Below, piece by piece: positions 18,656 to 29,500 of a stretch of 64,000 bases of DNA. The position numbers were made by a program, and so were the translations under genes. The stretch comes from Paraburkholderia sp. BL23I1N1 (GTDB lineage: Bacteria; Pseudomonadota; Gammaproteobacteria; Burkholderiales; Burkholderiaceae), in the NCBI RefSeq assembly GCF_003610295.1, contig NZ_RAPV01000002.1:496001-560000 (forward strand), in the 5' to 3' direction. How positions within the stretch are numbered: position 1 is the stretch's first letter; each line of letters opens with the position of its first letter. Under the pieces are notes generated by a model, which was not told the origin of the DNA, did no database searches, and saw only the letters and a program-made list of their open reading frames with translations.

Positions 18656-19046
18656 ATGACCTTCGAAGACGCTGGATCAGCGGCTCGCAAACGCGAACGC
18701 AAACCAGCCGGTGCTGCCGTTCGTCGACATACGGCGCGGCCGGCGGCTCGTGCTTTGCGGCGCTGCGACCGGTATATTGCGCGGTGCGGAGAGGCGCAGC
18801 GGCGTCGGTTTGCGCAGCAGCGTGCGCAGCGAAAAAACGGCGCGAACTGCCTTGCAGGCGCAGCGCGGAGAAGAAAGTGTGGAACCACGTGCGAATGCCA
18901 TCCACCGCTTTGGCTTCGCGCCATTGTTCGCCTAATGCGCGAGTGCGCGTGGCATGGTGACGCAGCGCGCGCACGACATGGCGGCGCGCCGGACGCGCCG
19001 CTTTCAAGGCGGCGCGGGTAAGACGGGTGCTCAGGAGAGTATGCAT
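18654..19046 (-). CDS. Hypothetical basic protein, convergent with metK
   Basis: The 130-aa frame from ATG 19046 begins MHTLLSTRLTRAALKAARPA and is very rich in Arg, Ala and His. A central WFHTFFSALRLQ segment could be an amphipathic helix. I recognise no domain. Its stop codon touches the T tract of the bidirectional terminator shared with metK, the arrangement expected for a real convergent gene. No clear ribosome site precedes the ATG, and long Arg/Ala frames arise easily in GC-rich DNA. Confidence 0.4.
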   Translation of the reverse strand: MHTLLSTRLTRAALKAARPARRHVVRALRHHATRTRALGEQWREAKAVDGIRTWFHTFFSALRLQGSSRRFFAAHAAAQTDAAAPLRTAQYTGRSAAKHEPPAAPYVDERQHRLVCVRVCEPLIQRLRRS

Positions 19047-19512
19047 GGCTTCACAAGTAGGCAACGTGTCGCGCGACGGGGGTGTCCGCCATAAAGAGCA
19101 CCAAATGTGCCAATGACGGTGTCGCGATGGACGGCGCGAAAGCCCGGAATTCGGTGGAAAAGGGCACGGAGGACGGCGTAGGGGCCGGTCACAGCGGCGC
19201 GTGCGCGCCACAGAAGTGCGGGGAGTAGCGATCAACATGTGTGCAGGCTACACGCGATTCATGACGTCAGAAAGTCCGTTTTTACCCTGCGAATGCGGGT
19301 TTTTACGGATAAGTACGATGCGCACATTTGCGGGGTCGCGCCCTTTGCGGTCGATTTTCGTGCGTGCTTGCCCTGACAGCGTGCCATGCAAACCGCCATT
19401 TCGCGTGAAAGTAGTGCGTAAGACCCCGGCTTCCCGACAGGCGAAACTGCGCACAGTCCGATCGCGCCCGTTTTACAATCGAGCATCGGTCAGTCGAAAG
19501 TAACGGAACACC
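19047..19512. other. 466-bp gene-free stretch upstream of the PhyH gene
   Basis: No convincing coding frame. A small hairpin, CCC(T)GC-GAAT-GCGGG (19285-19299) followed by T5, resembles a weak terminator or attenuator on the plus strand. The remainder presumably contains the promoter of the downstream oxygenase gene; I see no strong -35/-10 pair. Confidence 0.45.
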
Positions 19513-20274
19513 ATGTCACTTCACTCGAAGAAAGAACAGATTCAAACGTTGCGGGAGCAAGGATTTGTCGTTGTGCCGGGATTGGTGTCGCCCGAGCGTT
19601 GCGCCGAGCTGAAGCAGATTGCGGAGCGGCAGTTGCAGGAAGCGGCGGCGCCGATCGAGTTCGAAGCGGATTTGCGCTATCCGGGCGCGCCGGAATCCAA
19701 GCATGCGCCGGGCGGCCATACGGTTCGCCGCTTGCTGGATGCGTACGGGCGCCATCCGCATTTTGCCCATTGGGCGACCGCGCCGGAAATTCGCGGCTGG
19801 ATGGAGTTGTACTTCGGCGAGGAGCCGCGCTTATCGCGGGCGCATCACAATTGCATGATGACCAAGCACCCTGCTTATGGCAGCTTGACTGGCTGGCATC
19901 GTGACGTGAGGTATTGGTCGTTCGAGCGTGATGACCTGGTCTCGGTGTGGCTCGCGGTCGGGTCGGAGACGGTCGATAACGGAGCATTGTGGCTGGTGCC
20001 GAAGTCGCATAGCGCGGCCTTCACTTCCGACCGGTTCGACGAGGCCAAGTTTTTCCGCTCCGATCTTGAAGAGAATCAGGCGTTGATTCGCACTGCGGTT
20101 TCGCCCGAGCTCAACGCCGGGGACGTGGTGTTCTTTCATTGCAACACGTTGCATTCCGCTGGCAAGAACATCAGCGATCAGGTGAAATTTTCTTTGGTGT
20201 TTACCTATCACGGGGCGAGCAATGTGCCCCTGCCGGGATCCCGCTCGGCGGCCAAGCCTGAAATTGCCTTTTAG
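19513..20274 (+). CDS. Phytanoyl-CoA dioxygenase (PhyH) family protein
   Basis: The 253-aa double-stranded beta-helix protein has an iron-binding HxD at His129/Asp131 (TGWHRDVRYW) and a distal His in FHCNTLHSAGKN (His214). SxKFS follows as the likely 2-oxoglutarate-binding region. These are the marks of Fe(II)/2-oxoglutarate-dependent PhyH-like oxygenases, which hydroxylate small molecules. The substrate is unknown and bacterial members vary widely. The AUG follows a modest ribosome site. The stop is followed at once by a T7 run and the mini-palindrome at 20282-20326. Confidence 0.85.
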   Translation: MSLHSKKEQIQTLREQGFVVVPGLVSPERCAELKQIAERQLQEAAAPIEFEADLRYPGAPESKHAPGGHTVRRLLDAYGRHPHFAHWATAPEIRGWMELYFGEEPRLSRAHHNCMMTKHPAYGSLTGWHRDVRYWSFERDDLVSVWLAVGSETVDNGALWLVPKSHSAAFTSDRFDEAKFFRSDLEENQALIRTAVSPELNAGDVVFFHCNTLHSAGKNISDQVKFSLVFTYHGASNVPLPGSRSAAKPEIAF

Positions 20275-20275
20275 G

Positions 20276-20326
20276 TTTTTTTGCCCGTGCGGCGCACATC
20301 TTCTTTAGTCTCGCGCCGCGCAGGCA
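20276..20326. repeat. Mini-palindrome with the outer motif of the large repeat elements
   Basis: T7 (20276-20282) is followed by GCCCGTGCGGCGC. Its imperfect inverted copy GCGCCGCGCAGGCA lies at 20313-20326, with a 17-base spacer. The same TTTTTTTGCC-YGYGCGGCGC wording borders the large palindromic element at 34559-35311 on both sides. The T run is 5' of the stem, so this is not a normal terminator. It lies between convergent genes. Confidence 0.6.
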
Positions 20327-20335
20327 CACAACGCT

Positions 20336-20542
20336 TTATCGCTTGCGCCCGGAAAGGGCTACGCCGGTCAGGCCGGCAATCGTGGCGATAACGCCGCCCA
20401 CGATCAGCATGATTGCCTTATTGGTCGGAGACCCGGTAAACACGCGAGACACCTCGCTGCTGACCGAGTTGAACGCCTGCCCGCCGAAATACAACAACAC
20501 GATACCGCCGACAATCAGCGCGATTGAAATCGCCTTCGTCAT
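20336..20542 (-). CDS. DUF3185 family small membrane protein
   Basis: The 68-aa protein has two predicted membrane helices (AISIALIVGGIVLLYFGGQAF and AIMLIVGGVIATIAGLTGVAL) joined by a short polar loop (NSVSSEVSRVFTGSPT) and a basic tail. This matches DUF3185. The ATG at 20542 follows a GGGGCAGG ribosome site. The function is unknown. It stands alone, convergent with the PhyH gene. Confidence 0.85.
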   Translation of the reverse strand: MTKAISIALIVGGIVLLYFGGQAFNSVSSEVSRVFTGSPTNKAIMLIVGGVIATIAGLTGVALSGRKR

Positions 20543-20763
20543 GAACCTGCCCCTTTCTAAGCCTTGATCGGCCAAAGTGTAGGGGAGCCGTCAGCAATCG
20601 TCTATCCCGCATAGTGGGCCTCTGCAGGCAGCACGGCGATTGGCTACCATAACGGTCTGGTCTCACCCACGCCTGAACATAAAACCTGCGCGCCTCCCGC
20701 AGTACGTGATGATTTCCCCCCGCCCGTGATCGCCGGGCGCCTTCAACATCAAGGACACTAGCA

Positions 20764-21807
<1,044 letters not shown>

Positions 21808-21837
21808 TCGCACGGCGTTTCAGGTTGTAGAAACAAG

Positions 21838-21866
21838 GAAAGCCGCCCGTGAGGCGGCTTTCTTTA
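21838..21866 (+). terminator. Terminator after the aldo/keto reductase gene
   Basis: GAAAGCCGCC (21838-21847) pairs with GGCGGCTTTC (21853-21862) around CGTGA, followed by a short T tract. It begins 30 bp after the stop codon. Confidence 0.85.
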
Positions 21867-21971
21867 CCGATGCAAATCAAGTGCACACGCTTCCCGCACA
21901 GCGGCCGAAGCGACTGCGTTCAGTCGACCGAACCATCGGCGAAGCGTCCAGGCTGTCTTCGCCAGGCCCCG

Positions 21972-22157
21972 CTAAACTAGCGCAGGCAAGCCTTCGACCA
22001 GCACGACCGCGAACACTACGCCGATCAAGGCGCCGAGCACGCGCAATGCGTTGTGACGCAACTCCGTCTTGCAGGGCAGCGCGCCGACAAACAAAGCGCC
22101 GGCCAACGCCATCGGAATAACCAGGATGAAATCGCCGATCGTGAAGTAGGTCGTCAT
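21972..22157 (-). CDS. Small two-helix membrane protein, unknown function
   Basis: The 61-aa protein begins MTTYFTIGDFILVIPMALAGALF and has a second hydrophobic segment (LGALIGVVFAVVLVEGLPAL), with a polar LPCKTELRHNA turn between them. The ATG at 22157 is preceded by an excellent ribosome site (AAGGAG, 7 bases away), which supports it as a real gene. I do not recognise the family. The terminator of the aldo/keto reductase gene lies on its far side. Confidence 0.68.
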   Translation of the reverse strand: MTTYFTIGDFILVIPMALAGALFVGALPCKTELRHNALRVLGALIGVVFAVVLVEGLPALV

Positions 22158-22400
22158 ACCCGTCTCCTTATCTAGTACCTGCGAGGGCAGTGGCTCTATT
22201 TCTGGAGTCATGCACTGCCAACGCTCGATTCGAGTATAGGCGACGGTTAGAACAGCATAACAACGCTTTGCGGCGCTGCAGCGCATCTTCGCAACCTGCA
22301 GAACCCAGTGCTGCAAGGGCCGCCGTGATTGTCGCGTCGCAGCAAAAACACCGTAAATAGTGAAGTATTTGCTTACGCGGCCCTTACTTTTTGAGCTGGT

Positions 22401-23702
22401 TCAATGCCCAGCGGATTGTTCGCGCTGACGCAAGCGCGTGGCCGCAACGATGCCAATGACGAGCAGCGCGCCCACCAACCCGGCAACACCGTTCCAGCCA
22501 TACCCGGCCCATACATGGCCGCCATAAGAGCCCACCACGCTCGAGCCGATGTAATACGCGAGCAGATATAGCGCGGCCGCCTGCCCCTTGGCTTCTTTGG
22601 CGAGGCGTCCGACCCAGCCGCTCGCCACCGAGTGTCCGGCGAAGAAACCGAACGTCACGCATGCAATCCCGATTGCAATGGTCGTGATCGGATGGAACAT
22701 CGTGAGGGCGAGTCCGAGCGCCATCAGCAGGAGGCTGCCGGTCAGGACGCGCGCCCGACCGAAGGTGTCTGCCATGCGCCCCGACCACGGAGAGGCGACC
22801 ACACCCGTCAGATAGACGACGAAAATCGCGCCGATCTCCGTTTGACTCAACAGGTAGGGCGGCGCGAGCAGCCGGTAACCGATGTAGTTGTAGAGCGTGA
22901 CGAAGCTGCCCATCAGCACGAAGCCGAGCAGAAACAGCAGAGGCAAGCCGGGCCGCGTGAATTGCTTCAACAGCGCAGCGCGGTGATGGCCAAAGCCGAG
23001 CCCGCGACGCGGCACGAAATGGCGCGACGGCGGCAGCAGCGCGCGAAACGCGAGCATCGAGAGAATGCCGAGCACGCCGATCGTGCCGATAGCCACGCGC
23101 CACGAAAACAGATCCGCGACGACGCCGGTAATCACGCGCCCCGCCATCCCGCCGATCGCCGTGCCGCCGACGTATAGCCCTATCGCGAGACCCAGTCCGT
23201 CGGGGTGCACTTCTTCGGCGAGGTACGCCATCGCAACCGCGGGCACGCCACCGAGCGCGAGGCCTTCGAGTGTGCGCAACACGAGCAATTGATGCCAATG
23301 CGGCGCGATCGAGACACCGATCGTCAATAGCGCCGACAGCGTGAGCGACGCGGTCATCAGCTTGTGACGGCTCCAGCCTTCCGACACCAAGCCGGCCACG
23401 AAGATGGCGAGCGCAAGCGCGGCTGTCGTCAGCGAGAGCGACAAGCTGCTCTGTGCCGGCGTCACGCCGAACGCCGTGGAGAAAGCGGGCAGCAGAGGTT
23501 GGACGCAATACAGCAGCGAGAAGGTGGCGTAGCCGGCGAACAGCAGCGCGATGCTGGCGCGCCAATAGGCACGTGTGCCGCGTTCGAGATAGGGGATGTT
23601 GGGCACGTCAGGCGCGGCAACGGAGGTGGGAGAAGCAGACGAAGCAGAAGAAGCAGGAACGGCCGAAGTAGCAGTCCGGTGGGATTCCGGCGATGCGGTC
23701 AC
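22401..23702 (-). CDS. MFS transporter (12-helix drug/metabolite exporter type)
   Basis: The 433-aa protein has a 35-residue Ala/Ser/Pro-rich cytoplasmic head and about 12 membrane helices. The family loop is seen as EGWSRHKLMTASL after helix 2 and as GRMADTFGRARVL in the second half. The layout fits the YnfM/AraJ-like exporters. The GTG start at 23702 has a strong ribosome site (AAGGAG, 9 bases upstream). It lies downstream of the RND efflux operon with a 96-bp gap and may be read through from it. The substrate is unknown. Confidence 0.85.
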   Translation of the reverse strand: MTASPESHRTATSAVPASSASSASPTSVAAPDVPNIPYLERGTRAYWRASIALLFAGYATFSLLYCVQPLLPAFSTAFGVTPAQSSLSLSLTTAALALAIFVAGLVSEGWSRHKLMTASLTLSALLTIGVSIAPHWHQLLVLRTLEGLALGGVPAVAMAYLAEEVHPDGLGLAIGLYVGGTAIGGMAGRVITGVVADLFSWRVAIGTIGVLGILSMLAFRALLPPSRHFVPRRGLGFGHHRAALLKQFTRPGLPLLFLLGFVLMGSFVTLYNYIGYRLLAPPYLLSQTEIGAIFVVYLTGVVASPWSGRMADTFGRARVLTGSLLLMALGLALTMFHPITTIAIGIACVTFGFFAGHSVASGWVGRLAKEAKGQAAALYLLAYYIGSSVVGSYGGHVWAGYGWNGVAGLVGALLVIGIVAATRLRQREQSAGH

Positions 23703-23798
23703 GAAAAAATCTCCTTGGGGCGCGAAAAGTACTCAAAGGAGTTAAGGATACGCTGAAAAATCTGGGCGGGTGCGCGAGACGCGCAGCGAGGCCAACCG

Positions 23799-25301
23799 CT
23801 AACCGTGCGCCACCGCGTCGCTCGCGGGCGCAGCGGGATGCACGATCTGTTCGTCGGTCGGCAAGGCTGATACGTCCCAACCGCCCCCCAATGCCTTGAT
23901 CAACGCGACGCTCGCCGCCATACGACGGCGCGCGATCGACACTGCACTGCGTTCGTTGGCGAGCGCGGTGGTCTGCGCAACCACGACGTCGAGATACGTG
24001 ATCGCACCGTTCTTATAGCGGTTCGACACGACCGCCAGCGAGCGCTGGGCGGCGGCCACCGCGTCGTCCTGCGCGGCGGCTTCCTGTTCGAGCACGCGCA
24101 ATGCGGCGAGGTTGTCTTCCACCTGGCCGAACGCGGTCAGCACCGTTTGGCGGTATTGCGCGACGCTTTCGTCGTAGTGCGCGCGGGCTTGCTCTTTTAG
24201 CGACGCCCGTCCGCCGAAGTCGAGCAACGTGCCCGCCAGTGTCGGCCCGAGCGACCACAGACGGCTCGGCGCCAGCAGCCATTGGCTGTAGTTGGTCGCT
24301 TCGAGCCCGCCCGTCACTGACAAGATCAGGTTCGGAAAGAATGCCGCCTGCGCCACGCCGATCTGCGCGTTCATATCGGCGACGTGCCGCTCTGCCGACG
24401 CGATGTCGGGTCGTCGCTCGAGCAAGGCCGAAGGCACACCGGCCGCCGCGACCACCGGCACGGCGGTGAGCGGCGCAACCGGCAGGGAAAATGTTGAGGG
24501 TGTTTGGCCGGTCAGGATCGCGATCGCGTGTTCGAGCTGCGCGCGCTGCACGCCGAGGTCGAGCGCCTGCGCCTGAGTGGTTTTCAACTGTGTCTCCGCC
24601 TGTGCAACATCGGCGTCGGTGGCGATGCCGCCGGCGTAGCGGTGTTGGGTGAGATCGAGCGCTTCCTTGTAGGCCTTGATGGTGTCGTCGAGAAGTTGGC
24701 GTTCCTGATCGTAGCCGCGGAGTTCGAAGTAGTCGGTCGCCAGTTCGGCCTGCATCGAGAGGAGCGCGCCCTGCGTGTCAGCAGCGCTCGCCTGTGCCTC
24801 GGCTTTCGCGCCTTCCACGCTGCGCGACACGCGGCCCCACAAGTCGGGTTCCCACGAAGCGTCGGCTTGCACGAGGTAATCGTTCAGCGCGAGACCCGCG
24901 GTCGATTTGTGCAGCACATTCTCCGATGTCCTCGCGCGTGAATAATCGCCGTTCGCCGTGACGAGAGGGAAGAAGTTCGAGCGATATTGCGCGACCGTCG
25001 CGCGAGCGGCGCGAAAGCGCGCCTCGGCGGCCTGCACGTTCTGGTTCGCGCTCGCGACCTGCTGCTCGAGCATGTCGAGCGACGGGTCCGCATAGACGCT
25101 CCACCATGCGCCGCGCGCGAGGGTGTCGGCGGGTTGCGCGGGCTTCCAGCCGGTGCCTTCGAGTTCCTTGTAGGTCGCAGCGGTGACAGCCGGTGGCCTG
25201 ACGTAGTCGGGGCCTACGGTGCAGGCCGTGAGCGTGCCGGCGAACGCCGCGGCAAGTAGTGCGACGCGAGCGGCACGAGCGGCGCAGACGGGCGTGTTCA
25301 C
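23799..25301 (-). CDS. Outer-membrane efflux lipoprotein (NodT/OprM family)
   Basis: The 500-aa protein has a signal peptide ending in lipobox LTAC (residues 24-27), so it is lipid-anchored. VGPDYVRPP and paired TolC-type repeats follow (LNDYLVQADASWEPDLWGRV, RPDIASAERHVADMNAQIG). It forms the outer-membrane channel of the tripartite RND pump encoded upstream. The start is GTG at 25301, overlapping the adaptor stop as GTGA; the two proteins are translationally coupled. Confidence 0.92.
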   Translation of the reverse strand: MNTPVCAARAARVALLAAAFAGTLTACTVGPDYVRPPAVTAATYKELEGTGWKPAQPADTLARGAWWSVYADPSLDMLEQQVASANQNVQAAEARFRAARATVAQYRSNFFPLVTANGDYSRARTSENVLHKSTAGLALNDYLVQADASWEPDLWGRVSRSVEGAKAEAQASAADTQGALLSMQAELATDYFELRGYDQERQLLDDTIKAYKEALDLTQHRYAGGIATDADVAQAETQLKTTQAQALDLGVQRAQLEHAIAILTGQTPSTFSLPVAPLTAVPVVAAAGVPSALLERRPDIASAERHVADMNAQIGVAQAAFFPNLILSVTGGLEATNYSQWLLAPSRLWSLGPTLAGTLLDFGGRASLKEQARAHYDESVAQYRQTVLTAFGQVEDNLAALRVLEQEAAAQDDAVAAAQRSLAVVSNRYKNGAITYLDVVVAQTTALANERSAVSIARRRMAASVALIKALGGGWDVSALPTDEQIVHPAAPASDAVAHG

Positions 25302-26527
25302 GATGCACCACCTGCACTAGCTTCCGCAGTCGCGCCCGCTTTGCCCGGCACGATTCGCACCGGCGCGCCGTCCACGATCGAATCCTGCGGATTCAGAATC
25401 ACCTGCTCGTCGCCGTGCAAACCGGATGCGATTGCCACGCGTGTGCCGAAGTCCGTGCCGAGCGAAACCGGCAGCAGTTTCACCTTGTGCTGTGGATCCA
25501 CGGTGGCGACTCTCACGCCATCCGGCCGGAACAGAAGCGCGTTGCCGGGCAGCGTGAACGGCGCTGCGCCCGCGCCCAAAGCGAAATGCACTTGCGCGTA
25601 GGCGCCCGGCAGCAGATCGCCGCTGCGATTGTCGACATCGACTTCGACAAGCATGGTCCGTTGTTGCGGATCGACGGCGCCCGAAGTGCGCGCCACGGCT
25701 CCCGGATAATGTTTAGACGGCGTTTCCGTCAATGTCAGAAACGCCGTTTGCTGTGCGCGGACCTGCTGCGCGTAGGCCTGCGGCACGTTCACGTACACGC
25801 GCAATCTGTCCGCCTGCACGACGTGGAACAGTTCCTTGGCCGGTCCGCCGGAACTGCCCGCATCGATCAGCGCACCCACATCGACATTGCGCGCCGTCAC
25901 CGTGCCGTCGAACGGCGCGTAGACCTTCTGGAACGATTGCGTTTTCTCGAGGCGCGCCACGTTGAAGCGCGCGGCGTCCAGCGTGCCTTTCTTCGCGAGC
26001 ATGTCGCCGACCTTCTCGTCGGTCTCCTGCTTCGAGACCGATTTGCTTCTTAGCATTTCAGTCCAGCGATCGGCTGTACTTTTCGCGAGCGCATAATTGG
26101 CGTCGGCATTCGCCAGGTCCGCGCGGGCGGCGCGCAGTTGATCGTCCACTTCGGGTGTGTCGATTTCCGCGAGCAACTGGCCATTCTTGACGTGCGCGCC
26201 GATGTCCGCATACCACTTCCTCAGATAGCCGTTGGTGCGGGCGTAAATCGGCGTGTCGAGAAATGCCTGCACGTTGCCGGGCAGCACGAGGTCGAGCCCC
26301 GCGGTCGACTTTTGCGGGCGCACGACTTCGACACTCGTCTGGCTGGCATGCTCGGCGTCGCGTTCGAGTGCAGCATGCGCGTCATGACGCGACCAGATGC
26401 CTTGTGCCGTGAGACCGACGATCACCACGGCCGCCACCACGATCACCCAGCGCGTGCGCTTGCTCTTCGCAGCATCGAGCGTGGCGTCGGATCCGTCTGG
26501 ACGTTTTCCTTCCATCAAGCTTCCCAT
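25298..26527 (-). CDS. RND efflux periplasmic adaptor subunit
   Basis: The 409-aa membrane-fusion protein has one N-terminal membrane anchor (RWVIVVAAVVIVGLTAQGIW), a lipoyl half-motif (VLPGNVQAFLDTPIYARTNG), an alpha-helical hairpin, and a second lipoyl/beta-barrel part (KVYAPFDGTVTARNVDVGAL). It bridges the RND permease and the outer-membrane channel. The start is ATG 26527, with ATG 26515 as an alternative. The gene follows the permease gene by 64 bp and overlaps the channel gene by 4 bases. No cysteine lipobox is visible. Confidence 0.92.
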   Translation of the reverse strand: MGSLMEGKRPDGSDATLDAAKSKRTRWVIVVAAVVIVGLTAQGIWSRHDAHAALERDAEHASQTSVEVVRPQKSTAGLDLVLPGNVQAFLDTPIYARTNGYLRKWYADIGAHVKNGQLLAEIDTPEVDDQLRAARADLANADANYALAKSTADRWTEMLRSKSVSKQETDEKVGDMLAKKGTLDAARFNVARLEKTQSFQKVYAPFDGTVTARNVDVGALIDAGSSGGPAKELFHVVQADRLRVYVNVPQAYAQQVRAQQTAFLTLTETPSKHYPGAVARTSGAVDPQQRTMLVEVDVDNRSGDLLPGAYAQVHFALGAGAAPFTLPGNALLFRPDGVRVATVDPQHKVKLLPVSLGTDFGTRVAIASGLHGDEQVILNPQDSIVDGAPVRIVPGKAGATAEASAGGAS

Positions 26528-26591
26528 ATCAGAATGCCTGGGCGGTCAAAGCCGCCTCTTATGCTTCGTGTGGCGTGTGTCGCGCTATAGG

Positions 26592-29500
26592 TCATGGCTT
26601 TTGCACCACGTGTTCGGCCGCACGCTGACGCCGCGCCGCGAGCCGCCGGTAGATCATCGAAAACACGACGGGCACGAAGATCAGCGTGGCCAGCGTGCCG
26701 ACCGTCAAACCGCCGATCACCGCGCGCCCGAGCGGCGCATTCTGCTCACCGCCTTCGCCCAGACCGACCGCCATCGGCACCATGCCGATCACCATCGCGA
26801 GCGCTGTCATCAGCACCGGACGGAAACGCGTGAAGCCTGCATCGATCGCCGCGCGCGTCGCGTCGCCGTGCTCGAGCAACTGTTCGCGTGCGAAGCTGAT
26901 CACGAGAATTGAATTCGCGGTGGCGATGCCGATACACATGATCGCGCCGGTCAGCGCCGGAATCGACAGCGTAGTGTGCGTGAGAAACAGCATCCACACG
27001 ATGCCCGCCAGCGCGCCCGGCAGCGCCGTGATGATGATGAAGGGATCGAGCCACGACTGGAAATTCACTACGATCAGCAGATACACCAGCAGGATCGCAA
27101 ATACCAAACCGGCGAACAGACCCGAGAACGATTCGTTCATCGTCTGCACCTGGCCGCGCACGATGAGGGTCGAGCTTTTGGGAAGATCGGCTTTGGCGTC
27201 CGCGATGATCTTGTTGATGTCGTCGGAGACGCCGCCGAGATCGCGGCCGTCGGCGGTGCCGAAAATGTCGATGGTGGTTTGCGCGTTGTAGTGCGTGAGC
27301 ACCGCGTTGCCGGCTTCGCGTTTCATCGTGGCGAGCGAGCCGAGGATATTGCTGCGGCCGTTGGCATTCAGCGGAATGTTCGCGAGCGATTGCAGCGAAT
27401 CGATCGTGTATTGCGGCGCTTCCGTGATCACGTTGTAGCTGACGCCGTTGTGCGGATTGAGCCAGAACGTCGGTGTGGTTTGCTGGCTGCCGGACAGCGT
27501 AATCAGCAGGTCGCTTGCAATGTCGCGTTGCGAGAAGCCCGCTTGCTGGGCGCGCGTGCGGTCCACGTCGATAAAGATGCGCGGCAAATCGGCGGGCTGC
27601 TGGACGCGTGCGTCGGCAAGACCCGGCACCGTGCGCAGTCGATTCAGCAATTGCGCGGCGAAGGCGCGATTGCCCGCTACGTCGCGCCCGACGATCTGAA
27701 TGTCGATCGGCGAGGGCAAGCCGAAGTTGAGTGTCTGACTGACGATATCCGCCGGCAAGAAAGCGAACTGCACGCCGGGGAATTCATCGGTGAGCGTTCG
27801 GCGCAGCGTACGCACGTAATTCGCGCTTGGATGATGATCGGGATTCAGCGTGATGAGGACGTCCGAATCCGAGGTGCCGATCGTGCCGGTGTTGCTGTAC
27901 GACAGATTGATACCCGAAACCGGCAAGCCGATATTGTCGATGAGCGAATGCAGCTCGCTCGCCGGTATCAACTGACGAATCCGCGTGTCGACGCGATCGG
28001 TCACCACCGCGGTCTCCTCGACCCGCATGCCAGTTTTGGCACGCAGATGCAGTGCGATCGTGCCCGCATCGACTTGCGGGAAAAAGTCGCGTCCGAGAAA
28101 CGGCATCAACAACATCGACGCGCCACAGCAGACGAGAAACAGCGTCACGAACAGTCCCGGCCGTGCCACCCGCGCTTCGAGAAACACGCGATAGCGCGCG
28201 CGAAAACGTGCGAAGCCGCGTTCGAAGGAATAGTGCACGCGCATGAACGGATTGCGTGTCTGCACGGGTGCGTGATGGAGGTCGGCCGGCGTGTGGTGAT
28301 AGCGGAGCAGATACTTCGCGAGCGTCGGCACGAGCGTACGCGAGAAGAAGTAGGACGCCAGCATCGCGAACACGACCGCTTCGGCGAGCGGAATGAACAG
28401 ATAGTGCGCGACGCCGGTCAGCAGAAACATCGGCACGAATACGATGCAGATGGAGAGCGTCGAGACCAGCGTCGGAATGGCGATCTGGTGTGCGCCGTCG
28501 AGAATCGCCTGCTCCAGGGTCTTGCCCTGTTCGAGCTGATGACTGATGTTTTCGATGGCGACGGTGGCGTCGTCGACCAGGATGCCGACCGCGAGTGCGA
28601 GCCCGCCCAACGTCATGATGTTGATGGTTTCGCCGAGCATCGACAGCGCGATGATCGAGGTGATCATCGACAGTGGAATCGACACGGCGATGATCAGCGT
28701 CGCGCGCCAGTTGCCGAGAAACAGCAGAATCATCAGGCCGGTCAGACACGCGGCGATCAGCGCCTCGCGCAGCACGCCCTGCACGGAGGCGCGCACGAAC
28801 AACGACTGATCGGCGACCGGATCGATATTCAGCGAAGCGGGCACGAGATTGCGCAGCGTGGGCATCATCGTCTTGATGCGGTCCACGATTTCGAGCGTGG
28901 ACGTGTTGCCGCTTTTGTTGATGGTCAGCAAGGCGGCGCGCTGGCCGTTCACGCGCACGATGTTGGTTTGCGGCTGGAAGCCGTCGCGCACATGAGCGAC
29001 GTCGCGGATATAGACAGTGCCGTTAGCAGTGGATTTGATCGGAATGTTATTGAGCCCGGCGAGCGAATCCGGACTGCCGTTCAGTTCCACCGAATATTCC
29101 GTCGAACCGATTTTCGCGGTGCCCGAGGGCAGGATCAGATTCTGCGCGGTGACGGCGTTGACCACGTCCATTGGCGACAGATTGCGCTCCTGCAGCCTGC
29201 GCGAATCGATATCGACCATGATTTGCCGCTGCTTGCCGCCGTAAGGCAATGGCGCGGAGGCGCCGGGCACGGTGGCGAGCTGCGTCTTCAGGAAGTTGTT
29301 GCCGAAGTCGTATAGCTCCTGCTCGGTGAGCGAAGCGGACGACAGCGCGAGGCGCAGGATCGGCACCGTCGAGGCGTTGTAGCGCAGGATGAACGGCGGG
29401 TTGATGCCCGGCGGCAGCGAGCGCAATTGCGCTTGTGACAGCGCGGTGACTTCGGCGAGCGCTTCATCGATATTCGCGTGCGGCTGAAAGAAAATCTTGA

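Noticed and set aside
20276..20326. Intrinsic terminator after the PhyH gene
   Set aside because: The T run precedes the stem on the plus strand and an A run follows it on the minus strand, so no U tract follows the hairpin in either direction.
26976..29315. 779-codon open frame antisense to the RND permease
   Set aside because: Long antisense frames are common opposite high-GC genes. The translated product is rich in Arg/His/Asp with no fold, and it lies wholly inside the permease gene.
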